Shown in pieces: positions 8,580-17,437 of a stretch of DNA of 33,683 nucleotides (positions are counted from its first letter, which is position 1; every line of letters begins with the position of its first letter). Below the pieces are notes generated by a model. That model saw only the letters and a list, made by a program, of their open reading frames with translations. It searched no databases and was not told the DNA's origin. The stretch comes from Euryarchaeota archaeon UBA28 (GTDB taxonomy: Archaea > Thermoplasmatota > Poseidoniia > Poseidoniales > Thalassarchaeaceae): NCBI GenBank assembly GCA_002501605.1, contig DANW01000024.1, positions 1-33,683 of the forward strand. The letters are read 5' to 3'. The position numbers were made by a program, and so were the translations under genes.

Positions 8580-8635
8580 GCCTTCGGATTGCCGAGTGAT
8601 TCATGAGTGCGTCGCTCCTGTGAGGCTTGAAAGTC

Positions 8636-9157
8636 ATGAGCCGGGGCATGGAATCTATAGTCAGACATGTATCAATTCTGATTTTCTTACTATCCTTAGT
8701 ACAGATATTGGTGATTTTCAGTCTGCCTTATGAGAACTCAATTTTCTTCATATTCCCCTTAGTGCTAGGATTGGTTTCTGTACCGATTTCTATGGTGGGT
8801 TCGGTTCTGTTGAGATTGCGCAAGGGAGCTGGAATTTTCATTGGCACAATCTCATTGGGTTGCTTGGGGATATGTTTCATTACTGAGGGATTCTTGATTA
8901 TCTTCACAGGACCTTCAGTCGTAATCGGAGGGTTGTACGTACTTCTGGGGATAACATCGTTGAGAAGGATCCCGACAATGAACAACCCCTCATTCACGAC
9001 ATGGTTTGGAGGGGCAAAGGAAATTGGGATATCGCCGGTGGGTGAGAAGGAGGTTGTTGCATTATGCCCTCATTGCTCAAGCATCCTAGCTGTAATTCCT
9101 TCTCTACTCTCAGAAACAGACAGGTGCCCTGAATGTGAAGGCCTATTGGTTGTTTAG
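8636..9157 (+). CDS. Four-pass membrane protein with C-terminal zinc ribbon
   Basis: Not assigned to a known family. Four hydrophobic segments fill roughly residues 10-110 (SILIFLLSLVQILVIF, FFIFPLVLGLVSVPI, GIFIGTISLGCLGICF and a GPSVVIGGLYVLLGI stretch). They are followed by a cytoplasmic tail with two CxxC pairs, LCPHCSSIL and RCPECEGLL, that should bind one zinc. I prefer the ATG at 8636, because a GTGAGG purine-rich site lies 10 bases upstream; the in-frame TTG at 8627 is too close to it. The gene diverges from coaBC and its stop overlaps the convergent thiolase stop by four bases. Confidence 0.72.
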   Translation: MSRGMESIVRHVSILIFLLSLVQILVIFSLPYENSIFFIFPLVLGLVSVPISMVGSVLLRLRKGAGIFIGTISLGCLGICFITEGFLIIFTGPSVVIGGLYVLLGITSLRRIPTMNNPSFTTWFGGAKEIGISPVGEKEVVALCPHCSSILAVIPSLLSETDRCPECEGLLVV

Positions 9158-10284
9158 ATTCTCTCAAGTGATACTGAGATTCCCATCCCTCCCCCGATAC
9201 ACATTGTTGCGACGGCCTTTCTCGTTCCTGTCCTTTTGAGTAAAGAAGCCGCCTTTCCAACTATTCTGGCTCCGGAAGCTCCGAGTGGGTGGCCTATTGA
9301 GATTGCTCCACCATCGATGTTAACTTTGCCTAGATCAATAGATAGTTCATCTATCACTGCGAGGCTTTGGGACGAGAATGCCTCGTTGATTTCGAAAATG
9401 TCCACATCCCCGATTTCCCAGCCTGACCTCTGAAGAACTAGTTTAGTCGAAGAAATAGGGCCTATTCCCATCAGCTCTGGAGGGCAACCTGTGACTGCGC
9501 TGGAAACGATCCTGGCCAGAGGTTTCATGCCATTCCTTTCGGCAAACTCCTCACTGCATATCAACATGCAGACAACCCCGTCAGTCAACGGAGAAGATGT
9601 TGCTGCTGTGACAGTGCCGTCTTCGACAAAAACTGGACTTAGTTTAGACATTGACTCCAAACTAGTATCCCTGATGCAACCATCCTTGTCTATGATTCCA
9701 GTATCGTTCTCAATGGGGCATATTTCTTCTTCGAAGTACCCATTATCCTGTGCGTGGATAGCCTTGGAGTGGGAGTGTAGAGCAAACTCCTCCTGAGAAA
9801 GTCTAGATATCTCCCATGAGTCTGCAACATTTTCGGCTGTGATTCCCATATTAATGTAGGCTTCAGGAAACTCTGCTTCCAATGAAGGGTTGGGGCTCCA
9901 GTTGAAACCCCTTCTTTTCACCCTGCTCATGGATTCAACACCAGCACACAGGAAGCACTCCCCCCATCCTGACTGAATGTTGGAAGCGGCGACCATGATT
10001 GCTTGCATGGAGGACCCGCACAACCTATTGATTGTCATACCAGGGACACTGACGGGTATTTCTCCCAAGAATGTGGCTAATCTTCCTATGTTGTAACCTT
10101 GCTCTCCCTCCGGATAAGCGCAACCGACGATGATATCGTCAATCTCACTGGTGTCGAATACGTTTCTCTCTAGGAGCGCCTTTGTAACTTGCGAGAGCAT
10201 TTCATCGGGACGTATTCCCGACAACTCCCCCTTGTGTGCACGATGGAATGGACTCCTCATCCAATCGACAATTACCGCTCCCAC
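9154..10284 (-). CDS. Thiolase (acetyl-CoA acyltransferase, FadA-like)
   Basis: Thiolases cleave 3-ketoacyl-CoA with CoA or condense two acyl-CoA units. Counting from the GTG at 10284, the nucleophilic cysteine is C89 (INRLCGSSMQAI), followed by H332 (GHPLGASGAR) and C362 (CIGGGMGIS), a complete catalytic set. The frame stays open to a TTG at 10371, but the GTG at 10284 aligns with the normal family N-terminus (VGAVIVDWMRSPFHR) and leaves about 100 bases for promoters before the divergent KptA gene. The longer form would place the two start codons only 17 bases apart. The role could be fatty acid beta-oxidation or acetoacetyl-CoA supply; neighbours do not decide this. Confidence 0.93.
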   Translation of the reverse strand: MGAVIVDWMRSPFHRAHKGELSGIRPDEMLSQVTKALLERNVFDTSEIDDIIVGCAYPEGEQGYNIGRLATFLGEIPVSVPGMTINRLCGSSMQAIMVAASNIQSGWGECFLCAGVESMSRVKRRGFNWSPNPSLEAEFPEAYINMGITAENVADSWEISRLSQEEFALHSHSKAIHAQDNGYFEEEICPIENDTGIIDKDGCIRDTSLESMSKLSPVFVEDGTVTAATSSPLTDGVVCMLICSEEFAERNGMKPLARIVSSAVTGCPPELMGIGPISSTKLVLQRSGWEIGDVDIFEINEAFSSQSLAVIDELSIDLGKVNIDGGAISIGHPLGASGARIVGKAASLLKRTGTRKAVATMCIGGGMGISVSLERI

Positions 10285-10388
10285 GTGTTCCGGGGGTACT
10301 AGGGGGAAATAACCCTTGGTAGTTAAATTGGTTACAGGCGATAAACCGAGAGGTTCTTGAGAAGGCTTCAACTGGAGGGCATGATAAT

Positions 10389-11078
10389 ATGATTAGAGAG
10401 TGTGCAACACATGGCTATTTCTCGGATGACGATCTTTGCCCGGCTTGTAATTCAGAGGGCAAGTTCATCATGAGGGGGAACGAAAGAGACTCAATAGCGA
10501 GGAGGCTGGCTTTGGTGCTTAGGCATGCCCCAGAGAAGTTCGACCTAGAGATGGATATCAATGGATGGATAGATATCAAAGACATCATTAGGCAATTTAA
10601 GAAGTCGAATGAAAGAAGGTATCACTGGCTGAGGCCGCACCACTTCAGGGCGATATCCGAAACAGATTCCAAGGGTAGATACGAAGTAAGAGGGAACATG
10701 ATTAGGGCGACCTATGGACATAGTGTGGAGATAGAACTAGATCTTCCCACAGACAATATCCCGCCCTCTCTCTTCTATCCGTGCTCACCGGATGAGGCTG
10801 AGAATCTCCTAGAGGTCGGAATTTCACCGAGCGGGAGATCTCATGTACATCTTTCAGCTACTGTTAGGTCAGCAGCAGAGGCCGGTAAGGTCCATCACAG
10901 TAGCCCTTCAATCTTGGAAGTAGACACTGCTTCAATGGTGGCTTCCGGTGAAACAGTTTGGCACGCGGGAGTCACTGTATACCTGGCAGACTCAGTCGCT
11001 GGTGAATATCTCAGCGTCCTTCCCTCTGATGACCCAGAGTTCCAGTTGGCTAGAGCCAAGTGGGACGAAGAAGAGTGA
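10389..11078 (+). CDS. kptA: RNA 2'-phosphotransferase KptA/Tpt1
   Basis: KptA moves an internal RNA 2'-phosphate to NAD+, the reaction used in eukaryotic tRNA splicing; its physiological RNA in archaea is unsettled. The 229 residues begin with a zinc-binding knuckle, C5-H8 and C17-C20, followed by the winged-helix part (LALVLRHAPEKFDLEMD, GWIDIKDI, HFRAISETDSKGRYEV, IRATYGHS) and the NAD-binding part (PCSPDEAENLLEVGISPSGR, HVHLSAT, HAGVTVYLAD). The conserved R-H-R-R-type residues (LRH, H in YGHS, R in SGRSHVHLS) are visible. The stop abuts that of the convergent zinc-ribbon gene with no spacer. Confidence 0.93.
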   Translation: MIRECATHGYFSDDDLCPACNSEGKFIMRGNERDSIARRLALVLRHAPEKFDLEMDINGWIDIKDIIRQFKKSNERRYHWLRPHHFRAISETDSKGRYEVRGNMIRATYGHSVEIELDLPTDNIPPSLFYPCSPDEAENLLEVGISPSGRSHVHLSATVRSAAEAGKVHHSSPSILEVDTASMVASGETVWHAGVTVYLADSVAGEYLSVLPSDDPEFQLARAKWDEEE

Positions 11079-11408
11079 CTAAATCTCTTCTCCACAAACG
11101 GGGCAAAAATCGAGATCCGCCAGCAATTGGGATGAACATTTTGGGCAGACATTAGAATCATTACTTGCAACAAGTTCATTCCTATTTTCAATAGATCTAA
11201 CCGCTGAATCCCTTTCTATGAAGGGCGACGGTGACTCAAGTGATTCGAGCTTTTGCAAGGAATCCCTGAAAGAAATGGTCTCTGAGATGGCGGATTCGAT
11301 GTGAGCTCTTCTCCTCTGCCTCTCTTCAGGGTCTTCGATATGGTCCGTGGCCGCAAGCTTTGCTTGGAGCCACCTTTGAAAAATCTCGACGTCTCCGGGT
11401 TCGCTCAT
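11079..11408 (-). CDS. Small zinc-ribbon protein, function unknown
   Basis: This protein of about 109 residues has a charged helical N-terminal two thirds (AKLAATDHIEDPEERQRRRA, then a segment rich in E and S) and a C-terminal zinc ribbon, NVCPKCSSQLLADLDFCPVCG. I chose the ATG at 11408; a GTG at 11426 is also in frame. An AT-rich TTATTGA lies about 30 bases upstream. Such short ribbon proteins often bind nucleic acid or protein partners, but nothing here shows which. The gene shares no operon: it faces kptA and diverges from IPK. Confidence 0.7.
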   Translation of the reverse strand: MSEPGDVEIFQRWLQAKLAATDHIEDPEERQRRRAHIESAISETISFRDSLQKLESLESPSPFIERDSAVRSIENRNELVASNDSNVCPKCSSQLLADLDFCPVCGEEI

Positions 11409-11491
11409 ATTCGTCCCAGTGCCCACATAGAAATGAACCTTTCAATAATCCGATAGGAGAACCCAAATCTGATTAGCACGTCAGAGAAGTC

Positions 11492-12286
11492 ATGGCGGCC
11501 AAGGTGGTGGTTAAATTAGGAGGTGGCCTAATTACGGATAAGTCGTCCCTAAAGTCTCCTAGAACGGACATTATAGACTCAATCTGTGACGAAATATCCC
11601 ATCTGGTTTCCTTGGGAAATTCAGTAATCATCGTTCATGGAGCAGGTTCATACGGACATCTACTAGCTAAAAAATGGTCCTTATCTCATGGCCTGAGGAA
11701 GGATTTTTCAGAACAACAACGCGAAGCGGTTAAGATTGTCAGGAGTGATATGAGGGAGCTCAGTAGTTTGGTGTCAAAGTCACTCAGGGACAGAGGCATA
11801 GAGACGGTTACCTTCCCTCCTTCGGATTGGGCAAAAAACACAGGAGACTCGTTTGAAGGAGACGTTTCAATATTCGATTCTTTTCCGAGTAATGTGGTAC
11901 CTATTACTTTCGGAGATGTGGTACATGTTGATGGAGGTGCAGAATTTGGTATCCTGTCTGGCGATGACTTGATGGCTAGAATTTCTATTGAGATTCCCTC
12001 TGTAACCCATTGCGTATTTTTACTTGGGGACGCCGAGGGTATGATGGACAAACCGCCTCATCTAGAGGGATCCAAACTGATAAAATTGTGGAAATCTGGA
12101 GAAATTGTAGAAACGGAACACAACAGTGAGCAAGACGTAACGGGGGGGATTGAGCTCAAAGCGGAGAGGGCCTCGCTTATATCGAAAAAAGTAGAAGAGG
12201 TGTGGTTCATCAATGGAAATTGTCCAGAAAGGCTGTCTGAGCTACTTACAGACGGTACCACCATCGGTACGAAAATAGTTAGTTGA
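11492..12286 (+). CDS. Isopentenyl phosphate kinase
   Basis: IPK phosphorylates isopentenyl phosphate to isopentenyl diphosphate, a step of the archaeal mevalonate pathways. The 264-residue protein has the amino-acid-kinase fold: VVVKLGGGLITDK at the N-terminus, IIVHGAGSYGH with the family-specific histidine at H56, FGDVVHVDGG, GILSGDDLM and DVTGGIELKAE. The histidine in the glycine-rich loop separates IPK from other kinases of this fold. The stop is separated by only 14 bases from the preferred ATG of the following IDI-prenyltransferase fusion gene, an operon that fits consecutive pathway steps. Confidence 0.94.
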   Translation: MAAKVVVKLGGGLITDKSSLKSPRTDIIDSICDEISHLVSLGNSVIIVHGAGSYGHLLAKKWSLSHGLRKDFSEQQREAVKIVRSDMRELSSLVSKSLRDRGIETVTFPPSDWAKNTGDSFEGDVSIFDSFPSNVVPITFGDVVHVDGGAEFGILSGDDLMARISIEIPSVTHCVFLLGDAEGMMDKPPHLEGSKLIKLWKSGEIVETEHNSEQDVTGGIELKAERASLISKKVEEVWFINGNCPERLSELLTDGTTIGTKIVS

Positions 12287-12300
12287 TTGGATTCTGTTAT

Positions 12301-14013
12301 ATGTCGTTGGTTTGTCCCGACGGCATGGCCGATGCAAACGGCGCCCTGTCGGGACATGATGGCATGCAGGCCGAAATGATGGACGAGCGATGCATCCTTG
12401 TGGATAGTGATGACTCGGTATTGGGAAGTGAGACCAAGTTGAACTGCCACTTTGGAGAGGGTTTGTTGCACAGGGCTTTCAGTGTCCTTATTTTTGACTC
12501 TGAAGATAGGCTTCTGATTCAACAAAGGTCGACTGAAAAAATTACATTTCCTGGCATTTGGGCTAATTCTTGTTGTAGCCACCCATTAGATATCGATGGA
12601 GAAAATGGAGATCCAGCTCAAGGTTGCATCAACGCCGCCATTAGGAAGCTCCCTCAAGAGTTAGGAATCAGCCCAGAAGTGGCCAATTCTATTGAGTTCA
12701 AACATATTGGATCTTTTCAGTATAAGTGTAGATGGAATGATGAATGGTTAGAAAACGAAGTTGACCACGTCTTAGTGGCCAGAGTACAGAATTTGGAGGT
12801 CATTCCAAATAGTAATGAGATATCAGATTACATGTGGGCGGATTCAAAGGAGATAGCCGAAATCATAGATGGTTCGGGGAGATGGGCGTCTGAATTAGTC
12901 GCACCATGGTTTAGACTCCTTTGGAGGGAGTTTCTTGATGAGGGGTATCCAAATGTCATGGAAATTGAAGAAAGGACAGGAGTTGTAAAATTCGGAGAAG
13001 TCGATATCCATGCAACTGTAACCCCTCCCGGATCATCTCTGATGAATGCTCTGAAGAGTCATCGAGATGATGTAGAGTCTGAAATAATGAGGAGTTTGTC
13101 AAAAATAAGGCAGGAAAGGTTACATGGTGCGATGAAGCACCTCTTTACTGGTGGCGGAAAGAGGCTCAGGGCAATAATGCCGAAGCTTGTGGGTGATGCA
13201 GTTGGGGGCTCTAATCCGGGCCATAATACTCTCGGAGCATCCATTGAGATCATCCATAACTTCACGTTAGTGCATGATGACATTATGGACCAGGATCCGA
13301 TAAGAAGAGGGCTTGATGCAGTACATGTAGCATACGACGATGCGACCGCAATCAACGCTGGAGATGCAATGCTCGCTGTCGCATTCGAGATCCTTGCTGA
13401 ATCGGAGGACATCGAGGCTGATGTTCTTGTTTTTCTTGTGAAGTCCATCGGAGAGATGGTGAGAAGAGTAGCGGAGGGGCAGATGATAGATATGGAATTC
13501 GAGAAAAGAGAGAAGGTCTCTGAAGATGAGTACATTGAGATGATTGCTGGAAAAACATCGGCCATGTTCGAAACCTGTGCGATGACTGGCGCAAAGTTGT
13601 CTGGTGCGAGTGATGAAGTGGTAAGATCGATGGCTGAATGGGGGCTAAATATGGGACTTTGTTTCCAGTTGATGGATGACTTGATAGATATCACTGGAGA
13701 TACTGAGACCCTTGGGAAACCCGCAGGCTCAGATATACTACAGGGAAAGAGAACTCTAATCGCAATTCATGCCCTAGAATCAGGTAACGAACTACCGTCC
13801 TTCATGAAGGCATATGGTTCAGGTGAATGCGATTCTAACCTTCTTGCTGAAGCTGTACAGGAGCTCCATGATAACGGCTCTATAGAATACGCAAGGGATA
13901 GGGCAATGTCCCACCACTCAAAGGCACACTCATGCCTCGACATTCTCGAAGAATCACATTCTGTGAAAATACTCAGAGAGATGACAGACTACCAATTAGT
14001 CAGAATAAATTAA
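12301..14013 (+). CDS. Fusion: type I isopentenyl-diphosphate isomerase + polyprenyl (GGPP-type) diphosphate synthase
   Basis: Two enzymes are encoded in one frame. Residues about 25-215 are a Nudix-fold type I IPP isomerase: NCHFGEGLLHRAFSV, ANSCCSHPL with catalytic-type C92, and WLENEVDHVL with E153. Residues about 250-570 are a trans-prenyltransferase: GGGKRLRAIMPKLVG, the first aspartate-rich motif HDDIMDQDPIRRG (D326, D327, D330), and the second, LMDDLIDITGD (D459, D460). The fusion would isomerise IPP to DMAPP and elongate it, probably to C20 for archaeal lipids. A phenylalanine sits five residues before the first motif, compatible with C15-C20 products. I chose the ATG at 12301; a TTG at 12283 overlapping the IPK stop is also in frame. 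Most archaea use an unrelated type II isomerase, so this domain may have been acquired. No stop codon or frameshift separates the halves. Confidence 0.93.
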   Translation: MSLVCPDGMADANGALSGHDGMQAEMMDERCILVDSDDSVLGSETKLNCHFGEGLLHRAFSVLIFDSEDRLLIQQRSTEKITFPGIWANSCCSHPLDIDGENGDPAQGCINAAIRKLPQELGISPEVANSIEFKHIGSFQYKCRWNDEWLENEVDHVLVARVQNLEVIPNSNEISDYMWADSKEIAEIIDGSGRWASELVAPWFRLLWREFLDEGYPNVMEIEERTGVVKFGEVDIHATVTPPGSSLMNALKSHRDDVESEIMRSLSKIRQERLHGAMKHLFTGGGKRLRAIMPKLVGDAVGGSNPGHNTLGASIEIIHNFTLVHDDIMDQDPIRRGLDAVHVAYDDATAINAGDAMLAVAFEILAESEDIEADVLVFLVKSIGEMVRRVAEGQMIDMEFEKREKVSEDEYIEMIAGKTSAMFETCAMTGAKLSGASDEVVRSMAEWGLNMGLCFQLMDDLIDITGDTETLGKPAGSDILQGKRTLIAIHALESGNELPSFMKAYGSGECDSNLLAEAVQELHDNGSIEYARDRAMSHHSKAHSCLDILEESHSVKILREMTDYQLVRIN

Positions 14014-16221
14014 TCAGTCTTGATAGTGAGATTCACCTGGTATCTCTGGCTTGAGTCCCTTTCTTTCCCTGATTTCACCAGTTACTTTCTCATACAGATT
14101 TGGTGGCAAGTGTACGAAACCGGCATTTTCCATATTCCAAATAGCCCTTCCTTGGCTTGCAGCACGGATATCGTTAGAGAAACCAAATGTCTCCGCGACT
14201 GGAATAGTACCAATAACCTTGGTTACACCGTCTTCAACGGGCATGTCCTCGATTATACCTCTCCTAGTTGACACCTCTCTAGTTACTCCTCCAATAACAT
14301 CATTCGGAGAGTCGATCTGAATCTTCTGAATTGGTTCAAAGATAACTGGCCTTGACCTCATGAATGCACCCTTGACGGCGTTTCTGACAGCCGGGATGGT
14401 TTGTGCCGGACCCCTGTGAATAGCATCCTCGTGAAGCTTGGCATCTACGAGTCTGACCAAAACGCCCATCAAAGGCTCGTCTGCGACTGGCCCCTTCTTG
14501 CAAACGTCATTGAATCCATCAATGATAAGTTCCCTTGTCTCATGAAGATTCTGGATCCCCTTCGTATCATTAACTAGGACATTAGTGCCATTAATTGCAT
14601 AGATTTTACGCATCATATCCTTATCCAATCCATATTCAGCAAACTGGTCTCCGACCTCCTTGGCATCTTTTGATCGTACTGCTCCATCCCTGAACTCTCC
14701 GGCTCTGAGCTTTTCGACAACTATGTCTGGCAGAGGCTCGGTCTCGATGTAGAACCTGTTGTGCCTGTTAGGAGATTTGCCTTCAAATGGTCTACCCTTG
14801 TTATCACTCTGAACTGATTCCCTGTATACCACAATCGGCTCACTGACCTTCACTTTAATTCCTTGCTCTTCTTCTAACCTGTACACAGTTATCTCGAGGT
14901 GGAGTTCCCCCATTCCTGCCAAAAGAGCTTCGCCCGTTTCCTGATTGGTCGAGACATCCAAAGATGCGTCGGCTTTTGCGAGGCCTCTGAGTGCGTCTAT
15001 GAATTTGGGTAGGTCTTTCATTGATTTTGGCTCAACTGCCACAGTGACGACTGGCTCCGATATGTGCCTTATTGCTTCAAACGGAGGGGCGTCCTTCTCC
15101 CTAGCTATGGTGACACCTGCCGCGGCACTTCTGATTCCAGTGATTGCGGCAATATTCCCAGATGTGACTTCGGAGGTAGCAATCCTATCACCTCCAACCA
15201 TCATGCCCACCTGTTGTACTCTCTCGGCCTTCGCCGCACCGATGGCCCAAACTGACTCTCCGTGTTTGATTCTTCCAGAATATACCCTTCCAACAGCTAC
15301 TTCTCCAGCATGTGGATCCATCCAGATTTTTGTTATCATTAGTGAGAGGGGCCCGTCGGGGTCACACTCCATCATTGCTTTTCCGACACCGGAATCTAAG
15401 TCGCCTTGCCAGATATTGGGGATTCTGTATTTCTGCGCGATAACTGGAGAGGGGTGCTTTTCAACGGTCATGTCCAACAAGACAGTATGGACTGGTGCAA
15501 GTTTAGCTAGCTCTTTTTGGTTGTCATTATGACAATACTCGAAAATTTGTTTGAAGTTGATGTTACTCTTCTGCATGTAGGGAATTGACATCCCCCAATT
15601 GTAATATGCAGAGCCGAAAGCTACAGTACCCTTCTGAACCGATACCTGCCATTCTTTTCTCAAATCCTCTGGAGCATAGGTAGAAATTAGTTTGTTGACT
15701 TTGGTAATAATTTTCTCGAATCTACTCATCATCTCCGGGCCGTCAATCTGAAGTTCGTTGATTAGTCGGTCGACCTTATTGATGAAAAGAACCGGTCTGA
15801 CTTTCTCCTTCAGTGCCTGGCGAACAACTGTTTCTGTTTGGGGCATCGTACCCTCAACTGCGCATGCTAGAATTATGCAGCCATCTACTGCCCTCATAGC
15901 CCTGGTTACGTCACCACCGAAATCTACGTGCCCTGGTGTATCGATGAGATTTATGAGGTAGTCTTGACCATCAACAACGTGTACCATAGAAGCGCTTGCG
16001 GCATTGATCGTGATCCCTCTCGCGCTCTCCTGTTCGTCGAAATCCAGAACTCTTGACTTTCCTGCCAAATCCTCAGACATCATGCCTGCTCCCGCAATTA
16101 GATTGTCCGATAATGTAGTCTTTCCATGGTCAATGTGCGCAGCAATCGCGATGTTTCTGATATGCTCCCTATCGTGCATTATCTCTGTAGCTCGCTTGAT
16201 GTTGTCTTCCTTACGACCCAT
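14014..16221 (-). CDS. fusA: Translation elongation factor 2 (aEF-2)
   Basis: EF-2 is the GTPase that moves tRNA and mRNA through the ribosome. The 735-residue protein has the P-loop AHIDHGKTTLSD near residue 28, switch region RGITINAAS, DTPGHVDFGG and NKVDRL. In domain IV the loop DAIHRGPAQTIPAVR carries the histidine (about 601) that is modified to diphthamide; the matching late enzyme dph6 is in this window. The gene is third in the uS12-uS7-EF-2 order. A 102-base gap before it, longer than others in the operon, may hold its own promoter. The convergent fusion gene ends on the base next to its stop. Confidence 0.97.
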   Translation of the reverse strand: MGRKEDNIKRATEIMHDREHIRNIAIAAHIDHGKTTLSDNLIAGAGMMSEDLAGKSRVLDFDEQESARGITINAASASMVHVVDGQDYLINLIDTPGHVDFGGDVTRAMRAVDGCIILACAVEGTMPQTETVVRQALKEKVRPVLFINKVDRLINELQIDGPEMMSRFEKIITKVNKLISTYAPEDLRKEWQVSVQKGTVAFGSAYYNWGMSIPYMQKSNINFKQIFEYCHNDNQKELAKLAPVHTVLLDMTVEKHPSPVIAQKYRIPNIWQGDLDSGVGKAMMECDPDGPLSLMITKIWMDPHAGEVAVGRVYSGRIKHGESVWAIGAAKAERVQQVGMMVGGDRIATSEVTSGNIAAITGIRSAAAGVTIAREKDAPPFEAIRHISEPVVTVAVEPKSMKDLPKFIDALRGLAKADASLDVSTNQETGEALLAGMGELHLEITVYRLEEEQGIKVKVSEPIVVYRESVQSDNKGRPFEGKSPNRHNRFYIETEPLPDIVVEKLRAGEFRDGAVRSKDAKEVGDQFAEYGLDKDMMRKIYAINGTNVLVNDTKGIQNLHETRELIIDGFNDVCKKGPVADEPLMGVLVRLVDAKLHEDAIHRGPAQTIPAVRNAVKGAFMRSRPVIFEPIQKIQIDSPNDVIGGVTREVSTRRGIIEDMPVEDGVTKVIGTIPVAETFGFSNDIRAASQGRAIWNMENAGFVHLPPNLYEKVTGEIRERKGLKPEIPGESHYQD

Positions 16222-16302
16222 CTCAATTCCTCTATTGGCCCCTCCACCTGACTTTGGTTCATAAATCCGATTGTGGAGAGAAGTAAAACTCGACTAGTAG
16301 AG

Positions 16303-16312
16303 GTACTAGTAC
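16303..16312. repeat. Ten-base palindrome between uS7 and EF-2
   Basis: GTACTAGTAC is a perfect palindrome, and a second ACTAGT lies 10 bases to its left, in the 102-base spacer between the uS7 stop and the EF-2 start. It might be a protein site or part of a promoter for EF-2. Short palindromes occur by chance, so weight is low. Confidence 0.25.
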
Positions 16313-16323
16313 ACGGGTTAGGA

Positions 16324-16941
16324 TTACCTTGCGGAAGCTGCTATACGCTCAATTTCTTCTCTCTTACCGATTGAGAATGCGGCTACATCGCCCTCGGCGG
16401 CCTTTGATATCTCACTGACGATTCCTTGGACAAGGGTTCTCTTACTTCCAGCCGTAGCGGCTGTGCACCCTATTGCTAGATTTCTCAAGGCGATGTCAAG
16501 TCTTCTGCTGGGTGATGAGTCCACTGCTTTTGGGGTGCTTACCGCTCCCTGCTTTATTCTAGTAATTTCCTCGCATGGAGCTGCCTCCACTATTGCATCA
16601 ATGAAGGATTGAAGGGGGTTATCACCAGTTCTCTCATTGATTGAGTCCAAAGCTGCCTCGTACGCCTTGGCACAGTGCTGTTTCTTACCTGAGAACTTTC
16701 CTGTCCTCATCAGATTGTTTATGAATCTCTCAACTACTGAAAGCTTTGACTTGCCGAACCATGCGTTTGCGTGTCTTCCGCCACTGTGAGGAGTTCCAAT
16801 GGTTGTGAGGTTGATGTATGGAGCTAGCCCTGGGTCAGAGCAGGTAACTTCTGTAGCGTCCCACTTGCCAAACACCATAGTGCCAATGCCCGCAATAGGG
16901 GGTTCGGCCTTTTTCTCTTGTTGACTTGACTGATCCGACAT
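16324..16941 (-). CDS. rps7: Ribosomal protein uS7
   Basis: This small-subunit protein organises the head of the 30S particle by binding the 3' domain of 16S rRNA. The 205 residues are typical of the archaeal/eukaryotic form, with family segments INLTTIGTPHSGGRHANAWF, SVVERFINNLMRTG, PLQSFIDAIVEAAP, RIKQGAVSTPKAVD and SPSRRLDIALRNLAIG. It follows uS12 by nine bases in the streptomycin-type operon. The first 25 residues (SSQQEKKAEPP) are a charged extension. Confidence 0.96.
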   Translation of the reverse strand: MSDQSSQQEKKAEPPIAGIGTMVFGKWDATEVTCSDPGLAPYINLTTIGTPHSGGRHANAWFGKSKLSVVERFINNLMRTGKFSGKKQHCAKAYEAALDSINERTGDNPLQSFIDAIVEAAPCEEITRIKQGAVSTPKAVDSSPSRRLDIALRNLAIGCTAATAGSKRTLVQGIVSEISKAAEGDVAAFSIGKREEIERIAASAR

Positions 16942-16950
16942 GAAGGCACC

Positions 16951-17391
16951 TTACCTGATTGGCTTCTCCTTTCGTCCCCTGACCATCTCATCGAGAGATA
17001 CGCCGTTGACCTTTATCACCTTGAACCGGACACCCGGAAGGTCACCGTATGAACGCCCCTTGCTTCCGCCGATACCCTCAACAAGGACCTCATCGTGCTC
17101 ATCGATGAATGATATCGCCCCATCTCCTGGAGCGAAGGCTGTAAGTTGGTTACCGGTTTTAATCAGACTGATCTTAACTGCTTTCCTAATTCCAGAGTTT
17201 GGCTGCTTGGCCTCGAATCCCACCTTTTCAACTACGATTCCCTTTGCTTGGGTACTTCCCATCAACGGGTCGTGCTTCAGTACCCCCCCTCTCTGTTGCT
17301 TGAATTGACGATCCCTAAATTTGCGTTCCTTCCAACGATATTTCTTCCTATCGGTCTTCATCTTCTGCCCGGAGAAAAGACCTCTACCCAA
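16951..17391 (-). CDS. rps12: Ribosomal protein uS12
   Basis: uS12 sits at the decoding centre. The 146-residue protein has the universally conserved KQPNSGIRKAVKISLIK, AFAPGDGAISFIDEHDEV and GIGGSKGRSYGDLPGVRFKV segments. The start is a TTG at 17391: it matches the family N-terminus, and a clear GAGGTG ribosome-binding site lies five bases upstream (17397-17402). The next ATG, at 17361, would remove ten conserved-position residues. It is the first gene of the uS12-uS7-EF-2 operon and diverges from the UbiD-family gene. Confidence 0.96.
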   Translation of the reverse strand: MGRGLFSGQKMKTDRKKYRWKERKFRDRQFKQQRGGVLKHDPLMGSTQAKGIVVEKVGFEAKQPNSGIRKAVKISLIKTGNQLTAFAPGDGAISFIDEHDEVLVEGIGGSKGRSYGDLPGVRFKVIKVNGVSLDEMVRGRKEKPIR

Positions 17392-17396
17392 AGTGA

Positions 17397-17402
17397 CACC
17401 TC
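17397..17402 (-). promoter_or_regulatory. Ribosome-binding site that fixes the TTG start of uS12
   Basis: On the minus strand this reads GAGGTG and lies five bases before the TTG. It is one of the strongest Shine-Dalgarno matches in the window and decides for TTG over the downstream ATG. Confidence 0.65.
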
Positions 17403-17430
17403 AGAATGACGCCTCGCCGACCCTCATGGG

Positions 17431-17437
17431 GTATAAG
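17431..17437 (-). promoter_or_regulatory. TATA-like box of the uS12 operon
   Basis: On the minus strand this reads CTTATAC, centred about 43 bases before the uS12 start. A start of transcription about 26 bases downstream would give a leader of around 17 bases that still includes the GAGGTG site. Assigned by inspection. Confidence 0.4.

Noticed and set aside
10285..10371. Longer thiolase with a TTG start at 10371.
   Set aside because: The extra 29 residues lie before the normal family N-terminus and would leave only 17 bases to the divergent kptA start.
13059..13694. A 211-codon minus-strand open frame inside the prenyltransferase domain.
   Set aside because: It is serine-rich, typical of a shadow frame, and lies wholly antisense to a strongly conserved domain.
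14945..15532. A 195-codon plus-strand frame inside EF-2.
   Set aside because: It is antisense to conserved EF-2 sequence and has no recognisable motif.
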